Below, piece after piece: positions 37,311 to 45,105 of a stretch of 64,000 nt of DNA. The DNA comes from an uncultured Collinsella sp. GTDB lineage: Bacteria; Actinomycetota; Coriobacteriia; Coriobacteriales; Coriobacteriaceae. The position numbers and the translations under genes were made by a program. Numbering within the stretch: position 1 is the first letter of the stretch; each line of letters starts with the position of its first letter. Below the pieces are notes generated by a model. That model had not been told where the DNA came from. It made no database searches and saw nothing but the letters and a program-made list of their open reading frames with translations. The stretch covers positions 16,689-80,688 of the forward strand of contig UQHV01000012.1 of the NCBI GenBank assembly GCA_900540895.1, read 5' to 3'.

Positions 37311-37830
37311 TTTGATCACCGCCGACGAAATAGCGTTTCTCGAGCTCATCGATGAAACGGTCTAGCTTACGCCCAACTTGATAAACCTTTTCAAGAGTTC
37401 GGAAAACAGCTTTCGAATTGTACGCGGGAAGCCCTTGGGCGTTCACAAAATACATGAGCTGATTGAGGTTCGTTCCTTCCTTCAGCAACTCGTGGTAGAT
37501 CTTGTCGATCGACGCCCGATCGACATCGATTTTCTCGACTCTCCCGACAAGAGCGGTGCGACGCATGAAGGCCGACATCGACACGCCGAGTTCAGAGGCG
37601 CGATTCCCAATGGATTTTTTCTCACTTGGAGAAACCCGGATGCGAATCATCTCGGTTCGCTCTTCATCTTCAGCCAGATTAACCCCGCGAGTCACCGCAT
37701 CGTCGGGACGCAGGAAATACCTAATCAGTTCGGCCTCAGACATCTGGGCCTTTTTGGAAAACGCAACAAGCGTTTTCTTTTCTTCTTCGCTCAGCGTCGC
37801 CTTGACTGTGAACGGACGTTTCGTACTCAC
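37297..37830 (-). CDS. mobC: MobC-like mobilization accessory protein
   Basis: A GTG start at 37830 has GAGGAG 6 nt upstream; an in-frame ATG at 37857 lacks a good site. The 177-residue protein has a ribbon-helix-helix-like middle (MIRIRVSPSEKKSIGNRASELGVSMSAFMRRTALVG) and the MobC signature KEGTNLNQLMYFVNAQG near the C-terminus. MobC opens the strands at oriT for the relaxase. It overlaps the relaxase gene. Confidence 0.85.
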   Translation of the reverse strand: MSTKRPFTVKATLSEEEKKTLVAFSKKAQMSEAELIRYFLRPDDAVTRGVNLAEDEERTEMIRIRVSPSEKKSIGNRASELGVSMSAFMRRTALVGRVEKIDVDRASIDKIYHELLKEGTNLNQLMYFVNAQGLPAYNSKAVFRTLEKVYQVGRKLDRFIDELEKRYFVGGDQNDRH

Positions 37831-37955
37831 GGGCAGCTCCTCGAAAATGAATCGCACACCGGAGAGGCCTCCGGTGCAAAACCGGCTATTCGATTCGCTT
37901 TCCTTTTCGAGTGCTTAAAAATCGCCGACGCGACTTGAAAACGCCTCGTAAAAAC

Positions 37956-38067
37956 TTTACCGCCGTGAGAGGTGGTAAAGCAAGATGTGTGGGAAAACAA
38001 ATGGCCCGTATGGGCCCATTTGTTGCCACCCACACCCATCTTGCATGCCCCAGAAGGGGCATAGACG
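37956..38067. other. Candidate origin of transfer (oriT)
   Basis: Upstream of mobC are three nested dyads: TTTACCGCC/GGTGGTAAA (37956-37979), a long imperfect cruciform with outer arms GCAAGATG.../...CATCTTGC (37980-38044) around CAAATGGCCC/GGGCCCATTTG, and ATGCCCC/GGGGCAT (38045-38061). Position and structure fit an oriT. The nic site cannot be assigned by eye. Confidence 0.5.
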
Positions 38068-38154
38068 AAGCGAAGCGTAGGCAGAAGGTGAGAGGCCTCA
38101 TCTTCTTTCTCGAAAGGCTTCGGGAAACAATTTAGACATCACCGGAGTTATCAG

Positions 38155-38295
38155 CTAGACGTCAAGGCCCATTAGTCTTCTACGTTCAGCGCGCTCCTCA
38201 GCAATTCTTTTTGATCCGGCAATGGCCTGTCCCTTTTTATCCTTGAGGCTCATCGGCTCTTCGGTTTTCTTTTTACTGGCATTCTTGTTTTCCAC
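38155..38295 (-). CDS. Small basic hypothetical protein
   Basis: A GTG at 38295 follows AGGAGGCCGCT, which makes it a better start than the longer frame. The 46-residue product is very hydrophilic and basic: MENKNASKKKTEEPMSLKDK then KKGQAIAGSKRIAEERAERR. It may be a helical nucleic-acid-associated peptide. It lies between the oriT region and the lipoprotein gene. Confidence 0.45.
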   Translation of the reverse strand: MENKNASKKKTEEPMSLKDKKGQAIAGSKRIAEERAERRRLMGLDV

Positions 38296-38424
38296 AGCGG
38301 CCTCCTGATTGATTATTCTCCTATCGTTTATTCCCAAACTGAGCACATAAAAAGGCGGCCGAAACCGACCGCCCGCGAACAAATATGTATTCACCGAACG
38401 CAAGAGAAGGGGAACAAATGTCCA

Positions 38425-39078
38425 TTACTCCCAGTGGCCGGCGACGTCGACAACCCAATGCTGTCCCGTAGCCTGCTGTTCATAATGTCCCTGGTCCTCA
38501 GATGTGGTATACGAATCATCTACAACGGATCCACCGATACCGCCGTTTTCGCCATCGTTAATAATCCAAGCGTAGGCGGCATCTTCGGAATCGAAGGGTC
38601 CTACCATAGTACCACCGTGGTTTACCCAATAGCGGGGATGACGCGTGTATACCACATTTGGCACCCTGACCTGGCTGTAATCGGTCTCCCAGTGACCCTG
38701 CTCGGCAACCCACTTCTTCTGGCTGCCGCTGTTGGAAGAGGAATTATTGCTGCCGGAACTCTGCGAATTGTCGGAATTCTGCTTGGACTGGGAGGAATCG
38801 CCCTTGCTGTCCGACTTCGAGGAATCGGAAGACTTGTTATCCTCCTTCTTGGAGTCATCGGACTTCTGGTCCTTGCCGTCGGATTCTTTCTTCTCCTCGG
38901 TCTTGTCTCCAGAGGCTTGCGCCGCCTTTTCTTCACTTGGCTTCTTTTTGTCTTTATTCTTTACCGCTGTGGTGGTCCTTTCCGCAGAGCCGCTTTCTTG
39001 CTTTGCAACGCTGGCGCATCCAAGTTGAGGTGCCATGAGGCACACCAGAAACGCAACGATAATAGCCTTTGTTCTCAC
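38425..39078 (-). CDS. Secreted lipoprotein with Ser/Lys/Asp-rich linker
   Basis: The GTG start at 39078 follows AGGGGGATCG; product 217 residues. A signal sequence (RTKAIIVAFLVCLMAPQLGC) ends in a lipobox-like QLGC. A charged, Ser/Lys/Asp-rich linker of about 90 residues follows, then a C-terminal domain of about 95 residues with VAEQGHWETDYSQVRVPNVVY, HPRYWVNHGGTMVGPFDSEDAAYAW and a closing HWVVDVAGHWE. The HWE phrases at both ends of the domain suggest a small repeat-based fold. Family not recognised. It follows the adhesin gene by 65 bp on the same strand. Confidence 0.7.
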   Translation of the reverse strand: MRTKAIIVAFLVCLMAPQLGCASVAKQESGSAERTTTAVKNKDKKKPSEEKAAQASGDKTEEKKESDGKDQKSDDSKKEDNKSSDSSKSDSKGDSSQSKQNSDNSQSSGSNNSSSNSGSQKKWVAEQGHWETDYSQVRVPNVVYTRHPRYWVNHGGTMVGPFDSEDAAYAWIINDGENGGIGGSVVDDSYTTSEDQGHYEQQATGQHWVVDVAGHWE

Positions 39079-39100
39079 ACCGATCCCCCTATCCATGAAG

Positions 39101-39136
39101 CCGGGCGTTGACAACTGGCCGGTGTCCAACGCCCGG
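39101..39136. repeat. Inverted repeat between the adhesin and lipoprotein genes
   Basis: CCGGGCGTTG (39101-39110) and CAACGCCCGG (39127-39136) pair perfectly. On the minus strand no T-tract follows, so the hairpin may process or attenuate a shared transcript rather than end it. Confidence 0.5.
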
Positions 39137-39143
39137 TTCGCTT

Positions 39144-42100
39144 TTACATCTGCTCGCGACGCTTCTTTCGATCGAGGAAGACGCCGGCTGCCACGAGGAC
39201 GGTACCGCCGATGGCGAACGTCTCGCCGATGAGGCCCGCGCGGTCGCCGGTCTGGGCGAGGCTGCCGGGCTGGGCGGCCTCCGTGACGGCGAGGTGCTTC
39301 GGGCTGTATGCTGCCTGCTTCTTTGCGGCCTTCTCCGCCTCCTGTCGGGCAATCTCATCGGAAAGATCCTGCTCCGCTGCGATACGGTCGGACTTCGCCT
39401 GCTCATAGGCGGCGAGTGCCGCATCATAGTCGGGCTGGAGCCCGTCCACCACGGCCTGCTTCTCGTCCAGGATAGCCTTGGCTGGCGCGACCTTGGCACG
39501 CGCCTCGACTGCGGCGGCGAAAAGCGCGTTGAGGGTGTCATCCGCGTTCGCGTCATGGCCGGAAACAAGCGCCGCGCCGGCATCGATGGAGTTCAGCTTC
39601 GCCAGCTTTGCGTCTGCCTGCGCCTTCGCCTGCTCGGCTGCGGAGACCAGGGACTCGGCTGCGATGACATCAGCCTTTGCGGTATCGAAGGCGGCCTTGG
39701 AGTCCTTGACGGCCTTTGCGGCATCCTGCTCGCGCTGCTGTGCCTCGGTGAGCTTCGCGGCCAGACCGGTGAGGAGGTCGAGGTTCGACTGGGCACCCTC
39801 GAGATCGGACTTGGAGCCGGTGAGCTTGGTGCCGGCGGCGGTGACCTCGGCCTTTGCCGCATCGGTCGCACGCTGGGCATCCGCGAGGGCGCTTGCGGTG
39901 CCGTCCGCCTTTTGCTTGGCGGCGGCGAGGACGGTTGCCTTCTCGGTCTGCTCGGCTGCCTCCGCATCATAGGCGCTCTTTGCGGTATCGAGCGCCTTCT
40001 TGGCGTCGGCGACGTCCTGGAAGAACTTCGCGAGGTCGGCGTTCGCATCCGTGACGCCCTGCTGCTTGGCAGCGGTGTCCGTCTTGGCGGAATCCAGCTT
40101 GGATTGTGCGGTCGTTACGGCTGCGTTGGCGGCATCAAAGGCAACCTGCTTCTGCTGGACGGTCGACTTTGCCGTAACGACTGCCGCGTTGGCGGCTTCG
40201 AGGTTCGATTTCGCCGCATCCAGCTCGGTCTGGGCATCCGTGACGCCCTGCTGCTTGGCGGCGATATCGCGCCCTGTCGCGTTTACGGTCTCCTGCGCCT
40301 CATCGACACCCTGCTTCGCGGCATCGACACCTGCCTGTGCGGAATCCGCCGCGACCTGCTTCTGCCTGACGGCTGCGGCGGCGCCGGCGGCTGCCTGCTG
40401 CTTGGATGCGAGGTCGGCCTTGGCCGCGTCGAGTGCGCTCTTGGCGTTCTTGAGACTGTCGATGTATGAGGTCAGATTCTGCTCGTACTCGTCGACGGAG
40501 ATGGGGTCTGTGTTCCAGGGCGACTTTGACGAATCGGACCACGAGGCGGTGAAGCTATCCGTTTTCCAGCCGTACATGGTTCCCTTGCTGCAAACCCCGA
40601 ACCCCATAGCGCCGAGGGTGGGGGTTATGACATGGATGTAGTGGCCGACGCTCGCATAGGGATCAGATTTTCCGAAGTTCTCGGCGATATACGCATCGAT
40701 AGGGTTGTTGTAATAGCCGCCCTTCTCGAAATAGAAATCGTAGGCGTCCTTTCCGGTAAGCCCGGTGACACCGTAGAGCGCTTCCACCGCTTGGTCGAAA
40801 TACACCTTCTCTTGGTCAACCCACTGCCTGATCGGATCAGTTCCATAGTTCCATGCGAGGCTGTCACCGGTACCGTTGAACTGTTGGGAGTGCGCGATCA
40901 CGGTATCGGAATAGTTAGCGTTGGAGATGCTAGCCGCGATGAGCTTATAGGTGACCTGTAGCTCGGGGAGGCCGACGCTCTTGCGGTAGTCGTTGACGGA
41001 CCTCATCCACTTGATCGCGTCGATCATGTTGGTGAGGGAGGTGGCGTCCTTCTCGTTGCCCACCTCGGTATAGCTGGCGTACTTTGCATTCAGGATGATG
41101 CCCGCAGCATCATCGGCACCCATAGCGCGGAAGAAGCCGATGGCTCCCTGCTTGAGCTGCGCGTCGGCGGAGTCGAGTTTCGCCTGTGCCTCGTCGACCT
41201 TCTGCTGGGCTGCGGTCACGGCCGCGTCAGCGGTATCCTTTGCGGTCTTGGCGTTCGCGAGCTCTTCGTCGGCGGCTGCCTTTGCGGACTCGGCGTCCTT
41301 GACGGCCTGCTTCGCGGCATCCAGCTTGGCGATGGCATCGGAGTTCGCCTGCTTGGCCGCATCGAGGTCGGAATTTGCGGCATCGAGTGCGGATTGGGCG
41401 TCATTCACGCCGGACGAGGCATCGAGTGCGACCTGTTGCTTCGCGGCGAGGGACGCCTGGGCGTCATTCAGATCGGTCTGTGCCGTTGCCGCAGCGGACT
41501 GCGCCTGCTCGAGCTCGGACTCGCACTGGGACTGCACCTCTCGTGCTGCAGCGAGGGTTGCCTCCGCGTCCGCGACCTTCTGTTTTGCCGCATCGTACTC
41601 CGGGCCGCTGGCACCGGCCTCGGCTGCGGCGAGGTCGGCTTTCGCCTTATCGTAGGCGGCGCTGGCTGCTGCGGCCTTCGCATCCGCCGTGTCCTTGTTC
41701 TGCTGGGCCGCGGCGAGGACGGCATCTGCGGAATCCTTTGCAGACTGGGCCGCAACCAGCTTGGACTGGGCATCGGCAAGCGTCGCGTTGGCGTTGGCGA
41801 GGCCGGCCTGTGCCCTTTCCACGGCAGCCTGGGCGTCGCGCACGGCCTGTTCGGCGGCACTGATTGCCTCCGGGGTGGCGCTTACGGCATCTGCCTTGGC
41901 CTTATCGAGGGCGTCCTTGGCATCCTGGGCCGCCTTGAGGGCGGACTGGTACGCTTCGTCCTTCTCGGACGCATCCGCCTTGGCGTCTGCGAGACCCGCC
42001 TTCGCCTGCTCGAGGTCCTTGCCGGCGGCATCGGCGGCGTCCTTGCCCTCTGCGACCTGACGGGCGTACTCGTCCATCGCCGCACGGTCGGCTGCCGCGC

Positions 42101-42512
42101 CGGCGCTGACTGCCGAATCGTAGGATGCCTTGGCCTGGTCGCGGGCGGAAGCCGCCTCGTTGTAGGGACCGGCGGCCTCATCGTAGGATGCCTTGGCGGC
42201 GTCCTCCTTCGCCTTCGCCTCGTCGACTGCCTTCTGCAGGTCCGCGATGGTCTGTGCGGCGGATTTTGCGCCGGCACCGGATGCCGCGCCGGCGTGGGCG
42301 GCGATCGGCGACATCACGGCGGGGTGCTGCGTGCCCCCGTCACCGGTCTGGGCGAATGCCGCGAACGGTGAGATGAGGCTCGATCCGGTCATGGCGACCA
42401 TGGTCGCCGCGGTGACGGTCAGACGCGCGATCCCCTTCGAAGTGTGAATCTTTTTGTTTGGCAGTGCGGCGAAGTGATCGCCACCGGCAGCGAAATGCTT
42501 TCCCTGAGTCAT
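39144..42512 (-). CDS. Cell-wall-anchored coiled-coil surface protein with central CAP domain
   Basis: This 1122-residue protein follows AGGAATGG. It has an N-terminal export signal (about 25-58, RLTVTAATMVAMTGSSLISPFAAFAQ), an Ala/Lys/Asp-rich coiled coil (about 80-460), a CAP/SCP domain (about 475-680: MIDAIKWMRSVNDYRKSVGL, VIAHSQQF, SVGHYIHVITPTLGAMGFGV), a second coiled coil (about 690-1060), and a sortase-type end LAQTGD, hydrophobic helix and RKKRREQM. The cell-wall motif is LAQTG rather than LPxTG. It is the largest cargo gene of the element, divergent from the XRE gene and its operator. It is probably an adhesin or fibril. Confidence 0.88.
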   Translation of the reverse strand: MTQGKHFAAGGDHFAALPNKKIHTSKGIARLTVTAATMVAMTGSSLISPFAAFAQTGDGGTQHPAVMSPIAAHAGAASGAGAKSAAQTIADLQKAVDEAKAKEDAAKASYDEAAGPYNEAASARDQAKASYDSAVSAGAAADRAAMDEYARQVAEGKDAADAAGKDLEQAKAGLADAKADASEKDEAYQSALKAAQDAKDALDKAKADAVSATPEAISAAEQAVRDAQAAVERAQAGLANANATLADAQSKLVAAQSAKDSADAVLAAAQQNKDTADAKAAAASAAYDKAKADLAAAEAGASGPEYDAAKQKVADAEATLAAAREVQSQCESELEQAQSAAATAQTDLNDAQASLAAKQQVALDASSGVNDAQSALDAANSDLDAAKQANSDAIAKLDAAKQAVKDAESAKAAADEELANAKTAKDTADAAVTAAQQKVDEAQAKLDSADAQLKQGAIGFFRAMGADDAAGIILNAKYASYTEVGNEKDATSLTNMIDAIKWMRSVNDYRKSVGLPELQVTYKLIAASISNANYSDTVIAHSQQFNGTGDSLAWNYGTDPIRQWVDQEKVYFDQAVEALYGVTGLTGKDAYDFYFEKGGYYNNPIDAYIAENFGKSDPYASVGHYIHVITPTLGAMGFGVCSKGTMYGWKTDSFTASWSDSSKSPWNTDPISVDEYEQNLTSYIDSLKNAKSALDAAKADLASKQQAAAGAAAAVRQKQVAADSAQAGVDAAKQGVDEAQETVNATGRDIAAKQQGVTDAQTELDAAKSNLEAANAAVVTAKSTVQQKQVAFDAANAAVTTAQSKLDSAKTDTAAKQQGVTDANADLAKFFQDVADAKKALDTAKSAYDAEAAEQTEKATVLAAAKQKADGTASALADAQRATDAAKAEVTAAGTKLTGSKSDLEGAQSNLDLLTGLAAKLTEAQQREQDAAKAVKDSKAAFDTAKADVIAAESLVSAAEQAKAQADAKLAKLNSIDAGAALVSGHDANADDTLNALFAAAVEARAKVAPAKAILDEKQAVVDGLQPDYDAALAAYEQAKSDRIAAEQDLSDEIARQEAEKAAKKQAAYSPKHLAVTEAAQPGSLAQTGDRAGLIGETFAIGGTVLVAAGVFLDRKKRREQM

Positions 42513-42595
42513 TGTGCTGTTCCATTCCTTTTCCGTGCCCTATACGACTGGGCATCAGAGTGCTTTCCAATAGAGATAATTATGCGCCTTAACTG

Positions 42596-42678
42596 GGATT
42601 GTTGTATATAGTCCGTTGGCATAAATACAACAATCCATGACTCTTTTTGTCATGGATATCTCGCCGCTACAACAATCC
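42596..42678. promoter_or_regulatory. XRE operator: three copies of the TACAACAATCC half-site
   Basis: GGATTGTTGTAT (42596-42607) and ATACAACAATCC (42625-42636) form a perfect 12-bp inverted repeat ending one base before the xre start codon. A third copy, TACAACAATCC, lies inside the gene at 42668-42678. The sites occupy the divergent promoter region of the adhesin and xre genes. Confidence 0.7.
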
Positions 42679-42885
42679 TTTGGTCTACGCTGCAAAGAAC
42701 TCAGATCAGAGTCTGGTTACTCACAAGAGCAATTTGCGAACCGCATTGACATGGACAGGTCTTACTACGCCTCGATAGAGGTCGGGCGAAGAAATGTCAG
42801 TCTTTCTAACCTCTCTAAAATTGCCAATGGATTCAACATATCAATTGCTGCACTTATGACTGGTGTCACTGATAAAAAGGATTAG
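42637..42885 (+). CDS. XRE-family transcriptional regulator
   Basis: This 82-residue protein is one Cro/CI-type helix-turn-helix: FGLRCKELRSESGYSQEQFANRIDMDRSYYASIEVGRRNVSLSNLSKIANGF. The ATG at 42637 has no ribosome site and directly abuts the operator arm, so a leaderless transcript is possible; ATG 42652 is the alternative. It probably represses itself and the divergent adhesin gene through the sites at 42596-42678. A terminator follows at 42981. Confidence 0.85.
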   Translation: MTLFVMDISPLQQSFGLRCKELRSESGYSQEQFANRIDMDRSYYASIEVGRRNVSLSNLSKIANGFNISIAALMTGVTDKKD

Positions 42886-43326
42886 TCCATCATCAGCGAA
42901 CGCAGTGAGCGTATCAATCGACGGCGTAGCCGGGGGCAAGGTCACGGCACGTGACCGCGCAGCGAGCTCTGCGAGCGAAGGGGACGGCATCGCCGTCCCT
43001 ATTTCTTTATAAACTATTTCTCTATTAATTGGTTTCACCAAACTGGGTATTACACAAGCTTCTGAGCAGGCTTTTTATCAAATAATTCAAAGCTACCGAA
43101 TCATCAAAATGGTGAAATTATTTACCCAAAAGAGGGAAGCACATCACCAAAATGGAACCGACTAACAGCTGTTGAAAACTTTTATCCCCAAAATGGTGAT
43201 TTCCTGTTTTCAGTGGAAAACTCGGGAAGTCATAATATTTACTTACCAGATTTACAAACGAAAGCGGTTCTTAGTCCCAAAACCAGAACAGGTCAGAAGC
43301 AAAAATAACTCCTGACCTGCGATTTT
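42886..43326. other. Right end of the element: terminator and four TCACCAAAATGGTGA-like sites
   Basis: No gene is seen in these 441 bp. After the xre terminator come AT-rich sequence and four related sites at 43035-43046, 43101-43115, 43144-43158 and 43185-43199, whose palindromic consensus is TCACCAAAATGGTGA. TGTTGAAAACT occurs at 43170-43180 and also near the left end at 30213-30223. These look like integrase or excisionase arm sites. Confidence 0.55.
42981..43008 (+). terminator. Terminator after the XRE gene
   Basis: GGGACGGC/GCCGTCCC (42981-42988 and 42992-42999, loop ATC) is followed by TATTTCTTT. Confidence 0.75.
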
Positions 43327-43374
43327 CCTGGTGCCCCCGGGCGGATTCGAACCGTCGACACCCGCTTTAGGAGA
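43327..43374. repeat. attR: element-borne 3' half of tRNA-Arg
   Basis: This 48-bp copy completes the tRNA gene, so the tRNA stays functional after insertion. Confidence 0.92.
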
Positions 43375-43404
43375 GCGGTGCTCTATCCCCTGAGCTACGG
43401 AGGC
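43329..43404 (-). tRNA. tRNA-Arg(CCT)
   Basis: The 76-nt gene (CCA encoded) begins GCCTCCGTAGCTCAG, and its acceptor stem GCCTCCG pairs with CGGGGGC. The anticodon arm CCGCT-CTCCTAA-AGCGG places CCT at the anticodon, decoding AGG. The T arm has GGTTCGAATCC. The 3' half is contributed by the integrated element. Confidence 0.95.
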
Positions 43405-43585
43405 ATGTTGTACTAGTGTAGCAGATTTGCCCCTTTGCCATGTAGCGCATGTCCACTCATCAAGAAGGCTTTATAGCGAATTGTCGCCGTAGATAATCCT
43501 CAATATCGGAAAGAATAAAGCGAAAAAATGGGATGGAGTTTCCTCTAACCACATGAAAAGGAAATTTCCCGACTGGCGCTCAAAA

Positions 43586-43631
43586 GGAAAATGCATCCCG
43601 GAATGAGAATAAATTCCGGGATGCATTTTCC
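43586..43631. terminator. Perfect 19-bp hairpin downstream of manO
   Basis: Arms 43586-43604 and 43613-43631 (GGAAAATGCATCCCGGAAT and its exact complement) enclose GAGAATAA. It follows the manO stop on the minus strand. Both flanks are only moderately T-rich, so it may be a bidirectional terminator. Confidence 0.55.
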
Positions 43632-43649
43632 GCCATCTATCGCAGGCAA

Positions 43650-44048
43650 CTAGTCACCCCTGTGGAAAAGGTTTTTGATAACGGAGGGGATGCTCTTGGC
43701 GCCCTTAGCGGTCACGTCGATAAAGTCGGGCGAACGCACGAGCTTATCCTCGTCGACGTACTTGCGGACCGCACGAAGCGTCTCTTTGTCGTCGCGCGTC
43801 GAAAACGTAAAGTGACCGTTGTCCTTGGTGAAGATGGCAAAACGCGTAATCTTCTTGGTGCCGCGCAAAACCTCGGCGGCAATATAGTCGACCTCGTCCC
43901 ACGGGATTTGAATATAATCCTCGGGATTGCGCTCGTTATAGTACTCAAACGCCTTATTGCCCACCATCACGTTACCGTGGCTGGTAAGCCCCATCAGGCA
44001 GGTTGCCGGCGTTGCCAGATCGACCTTGCTGTTCTGAGATTGCGCCAT
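43650..44048 (-). CDS. manO: DUF956 protein, ManO-like
   Basis: The ATG at 44048 (MAQSQNSKVDLATPATCLMGLT) gives 132 residues, usual for DUF956; the open frame continues upstream without conservation. Characteristic parts are GNVMVGNKAFEYYNERNPEDYIQIPWDEVDYIAAEVL and FAIFTKDNGHFTFSTRDDKE. Family members are encoded next to mannose-type PTS genes and are thought to modulate their expression. It is separated from manZ by a terminator hairpin that may be partly read through. Confidence 0.85.
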   Translation of the reverse strand: MAQSQNSKVDLATPATCLMGLTSHGNVMVGNKAFEYYNERNPEDYIQIPWDEVDYIAAEVLRGTKKITRFAIFTKDNGHFTFSTRDDKETLRAVRKYVDEDKLVRSPDFIDVTAKGAKSIPSVIKNLFHRGD

Positions 44049-44076
44049 ACGCGCCTCGCCCTCCAATAAAAACAAT

Positions 44077-44112
44077 CGGACCGCATCCAGTGTACCCACC
44101 GGGTGCGGTCCG
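44077..44112 (-). terminator. Terminator between the PTS genes and manO
   Basis: On the minus strand CGGACCGCACCC and GGATGCGGTCCG pair at 11 of 12 positions and ATTGTTTTTATT follows. It would end most transcripts after the IID gene. Confidence 0.65.
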
Positions 44113-44168
44113 TTTCAATGGCTCAAAAGCCCTTACCTAGCAACTCTCGGTCTTAAGCCGAAGCGTGC

Positions 44169-45089
44169 TTACATGAAGCCGCAGAAGCGACCGATGATGC
44201 CGACGGCGAAGAGAGCCAGGATGATGACGATCGGGCTAACCTTCTTCTTGAGGAGCTTGCAGACCAGCAGGGTCAGGCACACGGCGGCAAGGCCGGGGAT
44301 GAGCTGATCGAGGTTACCCTGGAGCGTGGTGACCTTCATCTGATCAAGGGCGGTAGCACCGACGGAGTTGTACATCGTCAGCGCTTCCTTGATACCCTCG
44401 GAACCGGAGGGCAGGCTAGCCCAGTCGATAAAGGCGCCAGCAGACTGCTTGACCGTGGAGACGATCGGGGTGAAGGAAATGGACACCCAGCGCTCGACCA
44501 GGGCGCCGATGATGAACATACCCAGGATGGAAGCGCCCTCGGTGACCTTGCCCATCAGACCGCCGGAGAGGTCCTTGGCGATAGAGGAGCCGACCTTGTA
44601 GCCAAACTCCTGTGTGTACCACAGGAAAGCGTAACGGATGATGTTCCACGCGAAGAAGAACAGCAGCGGACCGACGATGCTGCCGGACATGGCCAGGGAA
44701 GCGCCCAGAGCGCCCAGAATCGGGCGAAGGGTGAACCAGAAGACGGGGTCACCGACGCCGGCGAGCGGGCCCATCATACCGACCTTGACGCCCTGGATGG
44801 CGACGTCATCGATCGGAGCACCGTTGGCGCGCTCCTCCTCGAGGGCGAGGGTAACGCCAATGACGGGGGCGGAAACATAGGGGTGGGTGTTATAGAACTC
44901 CAGGTGGCGCTTAAGAGCGGCAATCTGGTCATCCTTGCTGGTGTAGAGCTTCTTGATCGCAGGGATCATTGCGAAGCACCAGCCGCCGTTCTGCATACGC
45001 TCGTAGTTCCACGAGCCCTGAAGGAACTGATGACGGAAGCAAACCTTCTTACGGTCAGCCTTGGTGAGCTGAATCTTGTTCTCTGCCAT
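44169..45089 (-). CDS. manZ: PTS mannose-family IID component
   Basis: ATG 45089 follows GGAGGGGAGTGATACAT; product 306 residues. IID forms the membrane channel with IIC. Landmarks are FRHQFLQGSWNYERMQNGGWCFAMIPA, HLEFYNTHPYVSAPVIGVTLALEE, VGMMGPLAGVGDPVFWFTLRPI and C-terminal transmembrane helices. It is the third gene of the operon IIAB-IIC-IID, 16 bp after IIC. Confidence 0.95.
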   Translation of the reverse strand: MAENKIQLTKADRKKVCFRHQFLQGSWNYERMQNGGWCFAMIPAIKKLYTSKDDQIAALKRHLEFYNTHPYVSAPVIGVTLALEEERANGAPIDDVAIQGVKVGMMGPLAGVGDPVFWFTLRPILGALGASLAMSGSIVGPLLFFFAWNIIRYAFLWYTQEFGYKVGSSIAKDLSGGLMGKVTEGASILGMFIIGALVERWVSISFTPIVSTVKQSAGAFIDWASLPSGSEGIKEALTMYNSVGATALDQMKVTTLQGNLDQLIPGLAAVCLTLLVCKLLKKKVSPIVIILALFAVGIIGRFCGFM

Positions 45090-45105
45090 ATGTATCACTC
45101 CCCTC

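Larger units (their letters stand above)
30008..43374. mobile_element. Integrative mobilizable element in tRNA-Arg(CCT)
   Basis: The ends are 48-bp identical direct repeats (30008-30055 and 43327-43374) that match the 3' half of tRNA-Arg, including the anticodon loop and the encoded CCA. A tyrosine integrase starts 190 bp inside the left end, and an XRE repressor and repeated putative binding sites lie at the right end. The interior has MobC, a relaxase and a likely oriT but no type IV secretion, coupling-protein or replication genes that I recognise. Transfer would therefore need a helper conjugative element. Unit length is about 13.3 kb. Cargo includes metallophosphoesterases, a surface adhesin and a possible toxin-antitoxin. 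Confidence 0.92.

Noticed and set aside
39108..40469. Plus-strand open frame of 453 codons
   Set aside because: Its Leu/Gly repeats are the mirror of the Ala/Lys coiled coil of the surface protein.
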